Assembly (NCBI GenBank): GCA_902779675.1
Contig: CACZCK010000011.1
Location: forward strand, 1 to 64,000
Direction of reading: 5' to 3'
Source of the DNA: an uncultured Coriobacteriaceae bacterium
GTDB taxonomy: Bacteria; Actinomycetota; Coriobacteriia; Coriobacteriales; Atopobiaceae
Length of the DNA: 64,000 nucleotides
The notes under the pieces were generated by a model, which ran no database searches, was not told the origin of the DNA, and saw nothing but the letters and a program-made list of their open reading frames with translations. This document shows positions 28,040 through 36,716 of the stretch, one piece after another. The translations under genes were made by a program, and so were the position numbers. Position 1 is the stretch's first letter; each line of letters begins with the position of its first letter.

Positions 28040-28992
28040 CCTACTACAGCCCTCTCAACGCCATCGACCCCAGCCTGGTGGGCCCCTACGCCCTCGACCC
28101 CGGCCCCTGCGACCTGCACGTGGAGTCCGTCACCAAGCACTACGACGGCTTCTCGCTCCGCGACGTCGCACTCGACGTGCCGCGTGGCTCGGTGGTGGGT
28201 CTGGTTGGCCGCAACGGTGCCGGCAAGACCACGCTCATGAAGGTCGTGCTGGGGGCAACCCTGCCCGACAGCGGCCGCGTGGAGCTCTTTGGCACCTACT
28301 ATGCGGCGCTCTCCGACGCCGAGCGGGCACGCCTGCGCGAGCGCGTAGGCTTTGTGGGAGCCACCGTGGCCTACCCCGCCGGCATGACCGTGACCGACGT
28401 AATGCGCATGTACGAGCTGGCCTATCCCGCGTTCGACCGCGCACGCTGCCATCAGCTCTGCACAGACATGGGGCTCGACGCGCCGCAGCGCAAGGTGAGC
28501 GAGCTTTCGCGTGGCATGGGCATGAAGCTGCAGCTGGCATGCGTGTTGGCTAGCGGCGCCGAACTGCTGCTGCTCGATGAGCCCACCTCCGGGCTCGACC
28601 CCATCGTACGCGAGGAGGTACTCGACATCCTGCGCACCTGGATGGAGGACGAGGGCCACAGCATGCTCGTATCCAGCCACATCACCTCGGACCTCGAGCA
28701 TCTGGCCGACTACCTGGTGATGATCGAGCGAGGCCAGGTGGTGCTGGCCTGCGAGCGCGACCTCATCAGTGACCTGATGGGCATCGCCCAGCTGCGTGCC
28801 GAAGAGCTCGAGCGGGTGCGCGCCGAATGGCCCTTTGGCCAGGTGCAGCTGCGCGTCATTGACCGCGGTCTGTACAAGTCGCTGCTCGTGCCCAGCCGCA
28901 CCACGTTCCACGAGCTGTTTCCCGCCTATGCCTGCGACCGCGCAAGCATCGACGACGTCATGAGCTTCATCGTAAAGGGCAAGGTGATCTAG
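28036..28992 (+). CDS. ABC transporter ATP-binding protein
   Basis: 318-residue ATPase of an ABC-2-type exporter. Walker A GRNGAGKT (58-65), signature LSRGM (157-161, a variant of LSGGQ, with the Met-rich continuation MGMKLQLA), Walker B LLLLDEP (177-183), then the D-loop and a switch His in SSHITSD. The C-terminal 90 residues after the ATPase core resemble the extra domain of BcrA/YtrB-like subunits. Coupled by 4-base overlaps or abutment to the GntR gene before it and the permease after it. Substrate unknown. Confidence 0.92.
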   Translation: MTYYSPLNAIDPSLVGPYALDPGPCDLHVESVTKHYDGFSLRDVALDVPRGSVVGLVGRNGAGKTTLMKVVLGATLPDSGRVELFGTYYAALSDAERARLRERVGFVGATVAYPAGMTVTDVMRMYELAYPAFDRARCHQLCTDMGLDAPQRKVSELSRGMGMKLQLACVLASGAELLLLDEPTSGLDPIVREEVLDILRTWMEDEGHSMLVSSHITSDLEHLADYLVMIERGQVVLACERDLISDLMGIAQLRAEELERVRAEWPFGQVQLRVIDRGLYKSLLVPSRTTFHELFPAYACDRASIDDVMSFIVKGKVI

Positions 28993-29712
28993 GTGAAGGC
29001 TCTGCTGTTCTCCGATTGGTGCACCCTCAAGGGCGTAGCCAGGAACTATCCCGCCCCGGCCTTGGTGATCGCGGCCGTGGCGACCTTTGCCGGCATCCAA
29101 GACGTCGAGCCTGTTGCCAGCGCCATCGCAATGCACGTGCACAGCTCCATCGTTTCGGTCGGGCTCATGATGTTCAGCTTCATGGGATTCTTCACTCTGT
29201 TTGGCAACGACGAGCGCGAGGGGTGGGAGGCCGTACGGCTCTCGCTGCCCGTCACGCGGCGCACTGTGGTCCACGCGCGTTACCTGGCGCTGCTCATCCT
29301 ATTTGGTATGGTGGCTGTCGTCGTCAACCTGGTGGGGCTCGTTATGGGAGCCATCACGGCGCTCGTGCTCAACGGGCAAGTCGGCTTCATGCCATTCTCT
29401 GAAGGTGTGCTGCTCACGGGCATATTCTGCATGGTCTACCTCGTCTACCTGGGGCTCACCACACCTGTCGTCTTTAAGATGGGCATCTCCAAGGCGCGCA
29501 TCTACTTCTCGCTGCCGTTCATGCTGTGCCTGCTGTTCACGTTCGAACCGGTCAAGGACGCAATGCAGCAGCTGCCTGTGAGCCTCGGCCAGATCTCGGC
29601 GATCTTTGGATCTCCCCTGCTCCTGCTAGCTCTGGGACTTGCTGTGGCCGCTGCCATCTATGGCGCATCGATGCTCGTGTCCGAGCGCATCTACGCGGCG
29701 CGCGACTTCTGA
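28993..29712 (+). CDS. ABC-2-type transporter permease
   Basis: 239 residues with about six hydrophobic segments, starting at a GTG that directly follows the TAG of the ATPase gene. It pairs with that ATPase as the membrane half of the exporter. The N-terminal segment (MKALLFSDWCTLKG) before the first membrane helix is typical of ABC-2 permeases next to YtrA-type regulators. Substrate cannot be read from the sequence. Confidence 0.85.
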   Translation: MKALLFSDWCTLKGVARNYPAPALVIAAVATFAGIQDVEPVASAIAMHVHSSIVSVGLMMFSFMGFFTLFGNDEREGWEAVRLSLPVTRRTVVHARYLALLILFGMVAVVVNLVGLVMGAITALVLNGQVGFMPFSEGVLLTGIFCMVYLVYLGLTTPVVFKMGISKARIYFSLPFMLCLLFTFEPVKDAMQQLPVSLGQISAIFGSPLLLLALGLAVAAAIYGASMLVSERIYAARDF

Positions 29713-29720
29713 GCCACCGC

Positions 29721-30083
29721 CTACGACGACCGATTGTCTGCCGCCTGGCGCCACAGAGCCTCGAGCTCGCGTGGCGGCAGCGGCGTATAGAGGTCGTCCG
29801 CCTCGAGGCCCTGCAGCTCGACAACCGTCTGGGGGTCGGCCACCAGTGACCGCTTCTGCCCTGCGCTCAGATGCTTGATGCGCCACTCCAGGCGCGACGC
29901 AGCGACCCGGCCCTCCGTCTGCCACACCGCCGTCAGCCCCCGCGGCGGCCGTACGCGCGTGTAGCGAGCTCCTGGTGCCTTGCCCGAGAGGTGCTCGCGC
30001 AGGCGCCGCGCCACGTCGGTGGTGATCCCCGTGTACAGCGACCCTCCCTTGCAGGAGATGACGTACACAAAGTAGCTGGCCAT
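29721..30083 (-). CDS. GIY-YIG domain protein (YhbQ/UPF0213-like)
   Basis: 120 residues. The ATG at 30083 follows GGGGAGGAC; the upstream GTG at 30110 does not. The N-terminal nuclease-type fold shows the paired motif VYVISC...LYTGIT (about 6-22), then Arg-rich DVARRLREH and, further on, EWRIKHLS containing the likely metal-binding Glu. The family has an incompletely settled role in DNA repair or recombination. The C-terminal 30 residues are an uncharacterised extension. The gene converges on the ABC permease, with 8 bases between stops. Confidence 0.85.
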   Translation of the reverse strand: MASYFVYVISCKGGSLYTGITTDVARRLREHLSGKAPGARYTRVRPPRGLTAVWQTEGRVAASRLEWRIKHLSAGQKRSLVADPQTVVELQGLEADDLYTPLPPRELEALWRQAADNRSS

Positions 30084-30229
30084 TTGTCCTCCCCTACAAG
30101 ATTTGTTCACTTGATCAAACTTTTTTCAAAATACCGCTTGCATTCTAGGAAATAGTAAGTAAACTATAGTTAACTTCTTCAGAGGGTCCCTCTCCCCCTC
30201 AAAGAGGAAGCGGGCAAAGCCCCATGCAA

Positions 30230-30261
30230 GAGAGCGCGCATCCCCCCTTTGGCGCGCTCTC
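30230..30261. terminator. GC-rich hairpin with T-rich plus-strand tail
   Basis: Stems GAGAGCGCGC (30230-30239) and GCGCGCTCTC (30252-30261), followed on the plus strand by CTTTTGTG. The 242-base gap 30084-30325 has no protein gene. On the minus strand it could end the gene at 30326-30817; its T tract, however, points along the plus strand, where no gene is visible. Confidence 0.5.
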
Positions 30262-30280
30262 CTTTTGTGTACAGAGGCTG

Positions 30281-30308
30281 CGCGCATAAGGGATACCCCT
30301 TTTGCGCG
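30281..30308 (-). terminator. Hairpin just past the membrane-protein gene
   Basis: CGCGC...GCGCG stem enclosing AAGGG-ATAC-CCCTTTT, 17 bases past the stop at 30326. Similar GGGATACCC-centred hairpins occur at 36619-36643 and 60270-60300. Confidence 0.5.
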
Positions 30309-30325
30309 AGGGCCAGAGGACGCCG

Positions 30326-30817
30326 CTACTCCTTGACGAAGCGCCGCACCAGCATGAGCACGGCCAGGCACAACAGGATAGCTTGCGGGATGTCGGCCAA
30401 GAAGCGCACGACCACAGCCAGCGGAGGCAGCTCCACCGTCTCGCGGTAGAAGGCCACCGGAATGTACGCGGCGTTGGGTATGGACACCAGTGCCGTCATG
30501 ATGGCGGCGCGCACGGTGGCGGCAGGTAGGTTGGCCAGCACGCGGTACCAGAAGCCCTGCTCGGGGCGCAGATAGCGCGCCGCCCAGGCCGCACCGCTAT
30601 GCTCGATGCCTCCCACCAGGTTGGCCAGGAAGGATCCGACCAGCGTCGTAGCCATCTCGAGGGCCATGAACTCGAGTCGCCACAGGTTATAGTTGTTGCG
30701 CGCGATGGTCATGGCCTGAAACGCCACGGCCACCACCACGGCCGAGGCGACCGTCACCACCAGGCGCTGCTTGCGTGTGAGCGGCACGATCGCACCTCCG
30801 ACCTCTTTCTCTTGCAT
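30326..30817 (-). CDS. Small multi-spanning membrane protein (DUF2798-like)
   Basis: 163 residues; the ATG at 30817 follows GAGGGGGAG. Hydrophobic segments lie at about 19-38, 50-70, 104-125 and 137-155. The repeated NNYNLWRLEFMALEMATTLV / RAAIMTALVSIPNAAYIPVA pattern recalls DUF2798-type two-helix units. It lies 16 bases downstream of the HAD phosphatase, probably in one transcript. Function unknown. Confidence 0.7.
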   Translation of the reverse strand: MQEKEVGGAIVPLTRKQRLVVTVASAVVVAVAFQAMTIARNNYNLWRLEFMALEMATTLVGSFLANLVGGIEHSGAAWAARYLRPEQGFWYRVLANLPAATVRAAIMTALVSIPNAAYIPVAFYRETVELPPLAVVVRFLADIPQAILLCLAVLMLVRRFVKE

Positions 30818-30833
30818 TGGTATCGCTCCCCCT

Positions 30834-31688
30834 CTAGGCACGCATGAACGAGGGCATCTGGCCCGTCTTGGCGCATGCGGCTATCTCGAACAGCGCGTCG
30901 GCAACGGAGTCGTCGGCGCTCGGGCCAATCTCCCACCGCGCGGCGCGCTTGATCTGCTCGCTGGCGTTGGCGACCGCCACCGCGTTGGGCACGGCCTCGA
31001 TCATGGCCAGGTCGTTCTCGGAGTCGCCGAAGGTGGCCACCTCCTCCAGCGTGATGCCCAGCTCGCGGGCCAGCACCTCCACCGCGCTGCCCTTGCTCCA
31101 CCCGTGCGGCAGGATGTCGAGCAGCGGTGCGTCGTTGCTGGGAAACACGAAGTCCATGCTGGCAAACTGCTCGCGCAGCAGGTCGCGCGTCTCAGTCTGG
31201 CGAGCGCGATCGCCCGTCACGTGGATGTTGGCCTTGAGATAGGGCCGCTCCTCCAGCTGGCGCTCCCAGCGCTTGGCTGCGCCAAAGCTCCCCAGCATAC
31301 GCTCGGCGTGAACGTCGTCGGGCGTCACAAAGTAGCCGGCGGTCTTGATGTCGCCGTGCCACACGTCAAACATGGTGAGGATGCCTCGATCCTCCCGGGC
31401 GAGCCACGCAGCCAGGCGGTTGAGCTCGGCACCGTCGATGGGCTCGGTGTGCACCAGCTCGCCGTCGACGTAGATCATCTGGCCGTTGCAGAAGGCGCCC
31501 GTAGCGTAGCACTCCTTTTGGTGGTCGAACATCCAGCCCATGTCGTTGGGGATGCGGCCCGACACTGGGCCAAAGTGCAGGCCCTCGGCCACCATAGCCC
31601 GCACGCCGGCGATGGCGTGGTCGGTAGCGCGCGGCAGGCCGTGGCAGATGAGCGTGTCGTCGAGGTCGGTCAGCACCAGCTTTATCAC
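30834..31688 (-). CDS. Cof-type HAD-superfamily hydrolase
   Basis: 284-residue cytoplasmic phosphatase of the HAD IIB (Cof) subfamily. Motif I DLDDTL (8-13) carries the nucleophile Asp, motif II is VSGR near 42, and motif IV is GDSENDLAMIEAVPNAVAVA, where the Asp residues bind magnesium. The cap domain lies between. Substrates of this family are mostly small phosphorylated sugars or cofactors and cannot be narrowed here. The start at 31688 follows AAAGGGGAC. Probably co-transcribed with the downstream membrane protein. Confidence 0.9.
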   Translation of the reverse strand: MIKLVLTDLDDTLICHGLPRATDHAIAGVRAMVAEGLHFGPVSGRIPNDMGWMFDHQKECYATGAFCNGQMIYVDGELVHTEPIDGAELNRLAAWLAREDRGILTMFDVWHGDIKTAGYFVTPDDVHAERMLGSFGAAKRWERQLEERPYLKANIHVTGDRARQTETRDLLREQFASMDFVFPSNDAPLLDILPHGWSKGSAVEVLARELGITLEEVATFGDSENDLAMIEAVPNAVAVANASEQIKRAARWEIGPSADDSVADALFEIAACAKTGQMPSFMRA

Positions 31689-31802
31689 AGGCGTCCCCTT
31701 TGCAGGTAGAAGTATCGCTGCCTACCCTACCACGAGGTGCCTATGCCTCCGCAGGGAGTGTTTCCCTGCGAGATAAAACCATGTGTCCGCACGAACATCG
31801 GA

Positions 31803-31837
31803 GTTCGGACATCGGGGACAGTTCCCGATGTCCGAAC
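31803..31837 (-). terminator. Strong hairpin after the FtsX-type permease
   Basis: Perfect 14-bp inverted repeat GTTCGGACATCGGG / CCCGATGTCCGAAC, 16 bases past the stop at 31853. A smaller hairpin (CGCAGGGA / TCCCTGCG) follows at 31747-31767. The sequence TCGGACATCGG recurs just outside, suggesting a dispersed repeat. Confidence 0.65.
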
Positions 31838-31852
31838 GGGCGCGCTGGTGAG

Positions 31853-34297
31853 CTATTCCTGTACCTTCATTGCCTCGGAGAGGCTCACGCGACGGATACG
31901 CCAGATGTGCGCGGCAGCCACCACGACGTAGGCCGCGGCACCGATGGCCACCACCTCGGCCATGAGGCTCGGCGCCACATACAGCTCCAGGTTGCCCGAG
32001 TAGCGATCCATGACAAAGCTCACAAAGACCTTGCACAGCCAGATGACAAAGGGTTGACTCGCCACCAGACTCACCAGCACCGTCGCGGTGATGGCCCGCA
32101 CATACAGGTGCGTGATCTCGGGGTTGTGGTAGCCAAAGACCTTCATGTAGCTGATGTAGCGGCTCGAGCGGTCGATGACCGTCTTGGTCAGCAGATACAC
32201 CAGAATCAGGTACACGGGGATGGCGAAGGCCACCACCATGCCCATCATGTCGCCAAATGACTCCTGCATCTGGTCGGCCGAACTCGTCATAGCCTCGGGC
32301 GTTATGTCGGTTGCCAGGTAGCGCTGGTCGATCTGCAGCTCCTCGTCGGACGCGTACCCGTGGAAGGTGTCCTCGTCCTCGTCGACCATGCGGTTGAGCG
32401 CGCCCATCTCCATGTACAGGTTCATGTTTGCCGAGGTACCCCACACCGAGCTGGCCACGACCTCGTAGGTCTTGTTGGTGTACTTGTCAAAGAGGCTCAC
32501 CGTGTCGCCGGGCTTGATGCGGCACTTCTTGGCCAGACCGTTGCCCACCACCACGGCACCGCCGCTCACGTCCACGTCGCTCCAGTAGCGCGAGCCTTCC
32601 TGGATGCCGTAAATGGTGATCTCCTCGCTACTGTCAGTGATCACGTGGTCGACTGCAAACGAGGCCGCCGAGAACTTCTCGGCCTGTGCGATCTTGCTCT
32701 GCCCGTTGTCCACGGTGTTGACCGGATGGGCATCCTCGTCGATGTCCATGGTGCGCAGCAGGGCCCGCGCATACTTGACGAAGCCCAGATCGGAGAGGGG
32801 ATCGTCGGTGCTCATGAGCTCCTCGATCGCCGCGTAGGCCGCGCGCTGCTCGGGCGTTCCGTCCAGCTCGAGGGGTGCCTTGAGCAGGTAGATGTGGTTT
32901 GCCACCACGTCGGTCTTCAGCAGCTCGGCGTAGTGCTCGACCACCGGCATGAGGCACAGGCCAAAGAGCAGGAACAGGCTGCAGAAGCTGATGCCAAAGA
33001 ACAGCACCACAAAGTGGCTCAGGTTGCGCAAGAACACGCGCAGCTGGAAGCGCCGCACAAAGCTCAGGCGCTCGGGCAGCGGCAGCGTGTTGCGGCGGCT
33101 GCGCGAGGCGATCTCGCGGCGAAGGAAGGCCAGCGGCGTAAAGCGCATCTTGCGCACCAGCCCTAGGAGCGTGACCACCACGAGCAGGGCGAACGGCACC
33201 ACCGTGGTGAAGACGAACACCTGCGGGCTGAAGCTGAACTCGTAGGGCGGAAGGCTGTAGGAGCCGTAGTAGAGCTCCTGCATGGGGGTGCTCATGTAGG
33301 TGAGACCCACCAGGTTGCCTGCCGCGCAGCCCAGCACGCCGATGAGCGTGGGCAGCACCATGTAGTGCCCGATGATCTCGCGCTTGCGGTAGCCCGAAGC
33401 CAGCAGCGTGCCGATGACTGCGGACTCCTGCTCGATGGTGGCGTTGGTGAGCACCACAAAGACGAAGGCCATGATCACCACGAGCAGCCCCACCAGCACC
33501 TGCCACATGACCTGGTCGCTCTCCACGTCGTCGGCAGCAAAGAAGATGGCTTTGTTGTCAAACTCGTAGTCCACCAGGTCGGTGAGCACCTCGCCCTTGT
33601 CCACCAGCAGGTCGGCCGCATCCTGCTCGAAGGTGGTGCGATCGGCAAGCTGCATGCTGCGATCGTCGAGAATCACGTCGTAGCGATAGTCTCGCTTGCC
33701 GCCGGCCAGGTTCTGGAAGCCATCGGGTGTGACCAGACCGATGGTGAAGGTGGTGGAGTTGAACAGCATGTCGGTGTTCTTCTCCATGAGGCATTCGTAG
33801 TCGGAGACCGAGCAGATGCCTGAGACGCACACCTCGCGTCCGTTGATGGTGAGCGTGTCACCAACGTGCACGTCATTGTTGTTGCTCCACACGCGGTCCA
33901 CGGCAATCTCGTCGGGTGCCGCAGGTGCCTCGCCCTCAAAGTAGTAGCCCTGGTTGATGCGATTGCGGTTGGCTGCATCGATGAGTCGGCAGTTCATGGG
34001 GCGGTCATCGCCAGGCACCGTCATGGGAACGTCGGCGGTAAAGTCCTCGTAGACGGTGCAGCCCATCTCCTCGACCGCCTTGAGCGAGCTTTTGGCAGCC
34101 TCGAACTGCGTGGCAAAGTGGAAGTCCTCCACCTGGTAACGCTCATGCATACCGTTCTGGATGACCTCGATGCTGTGCGCAGCAGAGAGGTAGCCGGCAC
34201 CCATGGCGATGGCAAACAGAAAGAGCAGGAAGATGCCCAGGTACTTGCCCAGGTTGTGCATCAGTTCGCGCGGTAGGCGCTTGTTGAGCGGAGACAT
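31853..34297 (-). CDS. FtsX-type ABC transporter permease
   Basis: 814-residue membrane protein of the MacB/FtsX type. One N-terminal helix (about 18-40) precedes a large outside domain. The first FtsX block spans about 265-375 (with the coupling sequence IGTLLASGYRKREIIGH), followed by a helix near 390-410, a second outside domain (about 455-690) and the second FtsX block (about 690-800, IDRSSRYISYMKVFGYHNPE). Two FtsX units in one chain is common in Gram-positive single-permease systems. It lies 6 bases after its ATPase. These transporters act on peptides or lipoproteins, or work mechanically on the envelope; no neighbour identifies which. Confidence 0.9.
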   Translation of the reverse strand: MSPLNKRLPRELMHNLGKYLGIFLLFLFAIAMGAGYLSAAHSIEVIQNGMHERYQVEDFHFATQFEAAKSSLKAVEEMGCTVYEDFTADVPMTVPGDDRPMNCRLIDAANRNRINQGYYFEGEAPAAPDEIAVDRVWSNNNDVHVGDTLTINGREVCVSGICSVSDYECLMEKNTDMLFNSTTFTIGLVTPDGFQNLAGGKRDYRYDVILDDRSMQLADRTTFEQDAADLLVDKGEVLTDLVDYEFDNKAIFFAADDVESDQVMWQVLVGLLVVIMAFVFVVLTNATIEQESAVIGTLLASGYRKREIIGHYMVLPTLIGVLGCAAGNLVGLTYMSTPMQELYYGSYSLPPYEFSFSPQVFVFTTVVPFALLVVVTLLGLVRKMRFTPLAFLRREIASRSRRNTLPLPERLSFVRRFQLRVFLRNLSHFVVLFFGISFCSLFLLFGLCLMPVVEHYAELLKTDVVANHIYLLKAPLELDGTPEQRAAYAAIEELMSTDDPLSDLGFVKYARALLRTMDIDEDAHPVNTVDNGQSKIAQAEKFSAASFAVDHVITDSSEEITIYGIQEGSRYWSDVDVSGGAVVVGNGLAKKCRIKPGDTVSLFDKYTNKTYEVVASSVWGTSANMNLYMEMGALNRMVDEDEDTFHGYASDEELQIDQRYLATDITPEAMTSSADQMQESFGDMMGMVVAFAIPVYLILVYLLTKTVIDRSSRYISYMKVFGYHNPEITHLYVRAITATVLVSLVASQPFVIWLCKVFVSFVMDRYSGNLELYVAPSLMAEVVAIGAAAYVVVAAAHIWRIRRVSLSEAMKVQE

Positions 34298-34303
34298 GGA
34301 CGC

Positions 34304-35020
34304 CTACCAGGTGAGCTCGGACGCGGGCATCAGATGCTCGTTGCGGAAGTCTTCGGAAAGCATGCCGTCGCGCAGGCGCAGCACGTGGTGGCTCATGCGG
34401 CGGATTGCGTCGTTGTGCGTGACGATGATCATGGTGGAACCGTACTCGCGATTGACGCGCTCCATCAGCTCGAGGATCTCCTTGGAGGTGTGATAGTCGA
34501 GCGCGCCGGTAGGCTCGTCGCACAGCAGCAGGCTAGGGTTCTTGACCAGCGCGCGGCCGATGGCGCAGCGCTGCTGCTGGCCACCCGACACCTGGTTGGG
34601 AAACTTGCCGCGGTGCTCCCACAGCCCCAGCGAGTGCAACAGGTCGTCGATGGGCAGCGGGTCGCGCGAGAGATACTGGCAGACCTCGATGTTCTCGCGC
34701 ACCGTGAGGTCGGGCACCAGGTTGTAGAACTGGAAGATGAAGCCCAGCTCGCGGCGGCGGTACTCCACCATGTCGTGGTCGTTGAGCTTGGTGATGTCCA
34801 CCCCATCGACGCAGATGGACCCGCTATCGGCCGGCTCCAGGCCTCCCACCATGTTGAGGAAGGTCGACTTGCCACTGCCCGACGGGCCAAACAGCACGCA
34901 GATCTCGCCCTTGTCCACCTCGGTCGAGATGCCCTTGAGCACCTGCGTGCGCGCCTCGCCTGCGCCGTAGCTCTTGGTTAGATTGCTTATGGAGAGAAAT
35001 CCCTGTCCTTGTGTTGCCAT
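34304..35020 (-). CDS. ABC transporter ATP-binding protein (LolD/MacB type)
   Basis: 238 residues. Walker [10 protein letters not shown] (45-53), signature VSGGQQQR (144-151), Walker B LLLCDEP (164-170), then the switch-region His in VTHND. The order and spacing match the LolD/MacB/FtsE group, which pairs with FtsX-type permeases such as the one directly downstream. The ATG at 35020 follows GAGG; extending further upstream gives low-quality sequence without a ribosome binding site. Confidence 0.93.
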   Translation of the reverse strand: MATQGQGFLSISNLTKSYGAGEARTQVLKGISTEVDKGEICVLFGPSGSGKSTFLNMVGGLEPADSGSICVDGVDITKLNDHDMVEYRRRELGFIFQFYNLVPDLTVRENIEVCQYLSRDPLPIDDLLHSLGLWEHRGKFPNQVSGGQQQRCAIGRALVKNPSLLLCDEPTGALDYHTSKEILELMERVNREYGSTMIIVTHNDAIRRMSHHVLRLRDGMLSEDFRNEHLMPASELTW

Positions 35021-35138
35021 ATGTCGTGCCTCGCGTCTGCACCGTAAAAGTTTGCTGTGGATTACTTTTATAGCACAGTTGCCCAACGCTGGCATCCAAC
35101 GGAACGAGGGCGACGTCCCCTCCGTACCGAAAGGGACA

Positions 35139-35645
35139 CTACTGAGCTGCAGGGCCCGTCTGGCAGGTGAGGTCGCAGAACACCACCCGGTTGCCCTGCT
35201 CCTCAAAGAGCGGCAGCACGTCATCCATCTCGATGAACATCGTGGCAGTGTTGACCATGGGGTGCGCATCAAAGCGTTGGTGCGCCAGGCGCTCGTCAAA
35301 GACCAGCGTCACCTCGTGCGCCGCGTCGTTGAAGATGCCGAACGGCGTGACCGAACCTTGCTCCAGGCCAAGCTTGTCGGCCAGCATCTCGGCGCTGGCA
35401 AACGAGAGTCGGCGGCTTCCCAGCTGCTTGTGCAGGTGCTTGAGGTCCACCTGCGTGTCCTCATGGGCCACCACCAGAAAGAACTGGCGCTTCTTGTCGT
35501 CGCGGAGGAAGAGGTTCTTTGTAGGGATGCCCAGCCGCGGTACCAGCAGGTCGGCCTCGGCGACCGTGCGCACGGCCTCGTGATGGTAGGTCTCGTATGC
35601 GATGCCGCGCTGCTCGAGCAGCGCGTACAGCTGGTCCTCGGTCAT
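35139..35645 (-). CDS. YbaK/ProX-type aminoacyl-tRNA editing protein
   Basis: 168 residues of the YbaK/ProX (PrdX) deacylase fold, which in trans hydrolyses mischarged prolyl-tRNA (typically Ala-tRNAPro). Visible family features are YHHEAVRTV near 20, PTKNLFLRDDKK with the Lys thought essential for editing, HLHKQLGSRRLSFASAE, GSVTPFGIFND, and a C-terminal PMVNTATMFIEMDD. Start at 35645; an earlier GTG would add seven residues. It stands alone, with intergenic gaps on both sides. Confidence 0.88.
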   Translation of the reverse strand: MTEDQLYALLEQRGIAYETYHHEAVRTVAEADLLVPRLGIPTKNLFLRDDKKRQFFLVVAHEDTQVDLKHLHKQLGSRRLSFASAEMLADKLGLEQGSVTPFGIFNDAAHEVTLVFDERLAHQRFDAHPMVNTATMFIEMDDVLPLFEEQGNRVVFCDLTCQTGPAAQ

Positions 35646-35678
35646 GGGCCGGCTCCGTTCCTGCACGCTGTAAGGAGT

Positions 35679-36512
35679 CTACTGACGGTAGTACTTGGCC
35701 TCCTCCACCAGGCGGCGGATCTCCTCGATGATGGAGTCGCTCTGCTCGGTGGGGTCCGTGGCCTGGAGGGTCACCAGCTCGCTGGCGAGCTTGTCGAGCT
35801 CGAGGAGCAGCCCCTCGTTGGTCACCTGTATCTCGTCGAGGGTCGAGAGGATGTCTTTGTACAGGCGCCAGCGCTGCTCGCTGGTCTGCGAGCGCGTGTT
35901 TGCCTCGGTGCGCCACTCGCGCCCCATGCTGCGCCGCAGGCGCAGGTAGGACGCCGTGTCGAAGGTCTGGATGCGGTTGGCTTGCAGCGCCGCGTTGCGC
36001 AGGATGGCATCGAGGGCCGCGTAGGTAGGCGCAGCGAACTTGTCCCAACTGATGGTACCGCGCTGAAAGGTGCCGTCGAGCTCGGCAAAGATGCTCTGGT
36101 GGCGCATCTCGGCGCTCTCCAGCGTGTCGATGACGCCTTGGGCGTAGGGGCCCACCACGTCGTCGGTCACGTAGCGACGCATGACCTTGATCACGTCGCC
36201 CGAGGTTGCGCCTGCGTCCGGGTCGAGCCGTACGTAGCCCTCGCGCTTGCGGGCGGGTTGCGCGTTTTGCACCGGCTCGTCCGAGCGCCGCCGCGACTTG
36301 CTGGTAACGGGTGGGTCTATGGGCTCCACCACCACGTCTTCCGCCTCGCGCGTGGGATCCTGCGGGGTGCCGGGCAGCTTCTTCTGCTCGTTCATCCAGC
36401 CCAGCAGACGTTTGCCGCCGCGCCATGCCGCGCGGCCGGCCAGAAAGGTGATTCCCGCCGCACCGAGCATTGAGATGATGATGAGGTCAAGCAAGAACTC
36501 GAAGAATCCCAC
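35679..36512 (-). CDS. Single-pass membrane protein with helical cytoplasmic domain, function unknown
   Basis: 277 residues from a GTG at 36512, a start picked because it keeps the N-terminal hydrophobic helix (GFFEFLLDLIIISMLGAAGI) intact; its ribosome binding site is weak. A polar linker (about 45-95, Pro/Arg-rich) leads to a long helical domain (about 100-277) with charged, leucine-spaced stretches such as NEGLLLELDKLASELVTL. It is faintly like XpaC-type proteins, but I cannot support that name. It is divergent from the MoxR operon. Confidence 0.6.
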   Translation of the reverse strand: MGFFEFLLDLIIISMLGAAGITFLAGRAAWRGGKRLLGWMNEQKKLPGTPQDPTREAEDVVVEPIDPPVTSKSRRRSDEPVQNAQPARKREGYVRLDPDAGATSGDVIKVMRRYVTDDVVGPYAQGVIDTLESAEMRHQSIFAELDGTFQRGTISWDKFAAPTYAALDAILRNAALQANRIQTFDTASYLRLRRSMGREWRTEANTRSQTSEQRWRLYKDILSTLDEIQVTNEGLLLELDKLASELVTLQATDPTEQSDSIIEEIRRLVEEAKYYRQ

Positions 36513-36618
36513 GTCACCGCACCGTCCGAAAGAGCGTCCGCATTGCGTCCAGATTATCGCATAAGCAGGCGCGTCATTCGTGATGGAGCCGTGTTGTCGC
36601 AGGGGTTCGCAGCGGTTC

Positions 36619-36643
36619 GCGCATTGGGGATACCCCCATGCGC
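36619..36643. other. Palindromic hairpin in a divergent intergenic region
   Basis: GCGCAT-TGGGG-ATA-CCCCC-ATGCGC, between the divergent starts at 36512 and 36717. A terminator would be out of place here, so it may be a regulatory or dispersed repeat element. It shares the GGGATACCC core with the hairpin at 30281-30308. Confidence 0.4.
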
Positions 36644-36716
36644 AAAGAAGCGCTGCTAACTGGCTGGTATACTGCTTGTGTCGCCTTACGCGAGGACTCC
36701 ACGGGAAGGGAATGCC

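Noticed and set aside
27850..29274. Long minus-strand frame opposite the GntR/ABC genes
   Set aside because: The plus-strand genes have clear Walker motifs, overlaps and ribosome binding sites; the antisense has none.
35021..35299. 93-codon N-terminal extension of the LolD-type ATPase
   Set aside because: No family similarity and no ribosome binding site; MATQGQGF at 35020 is the right length and has one.
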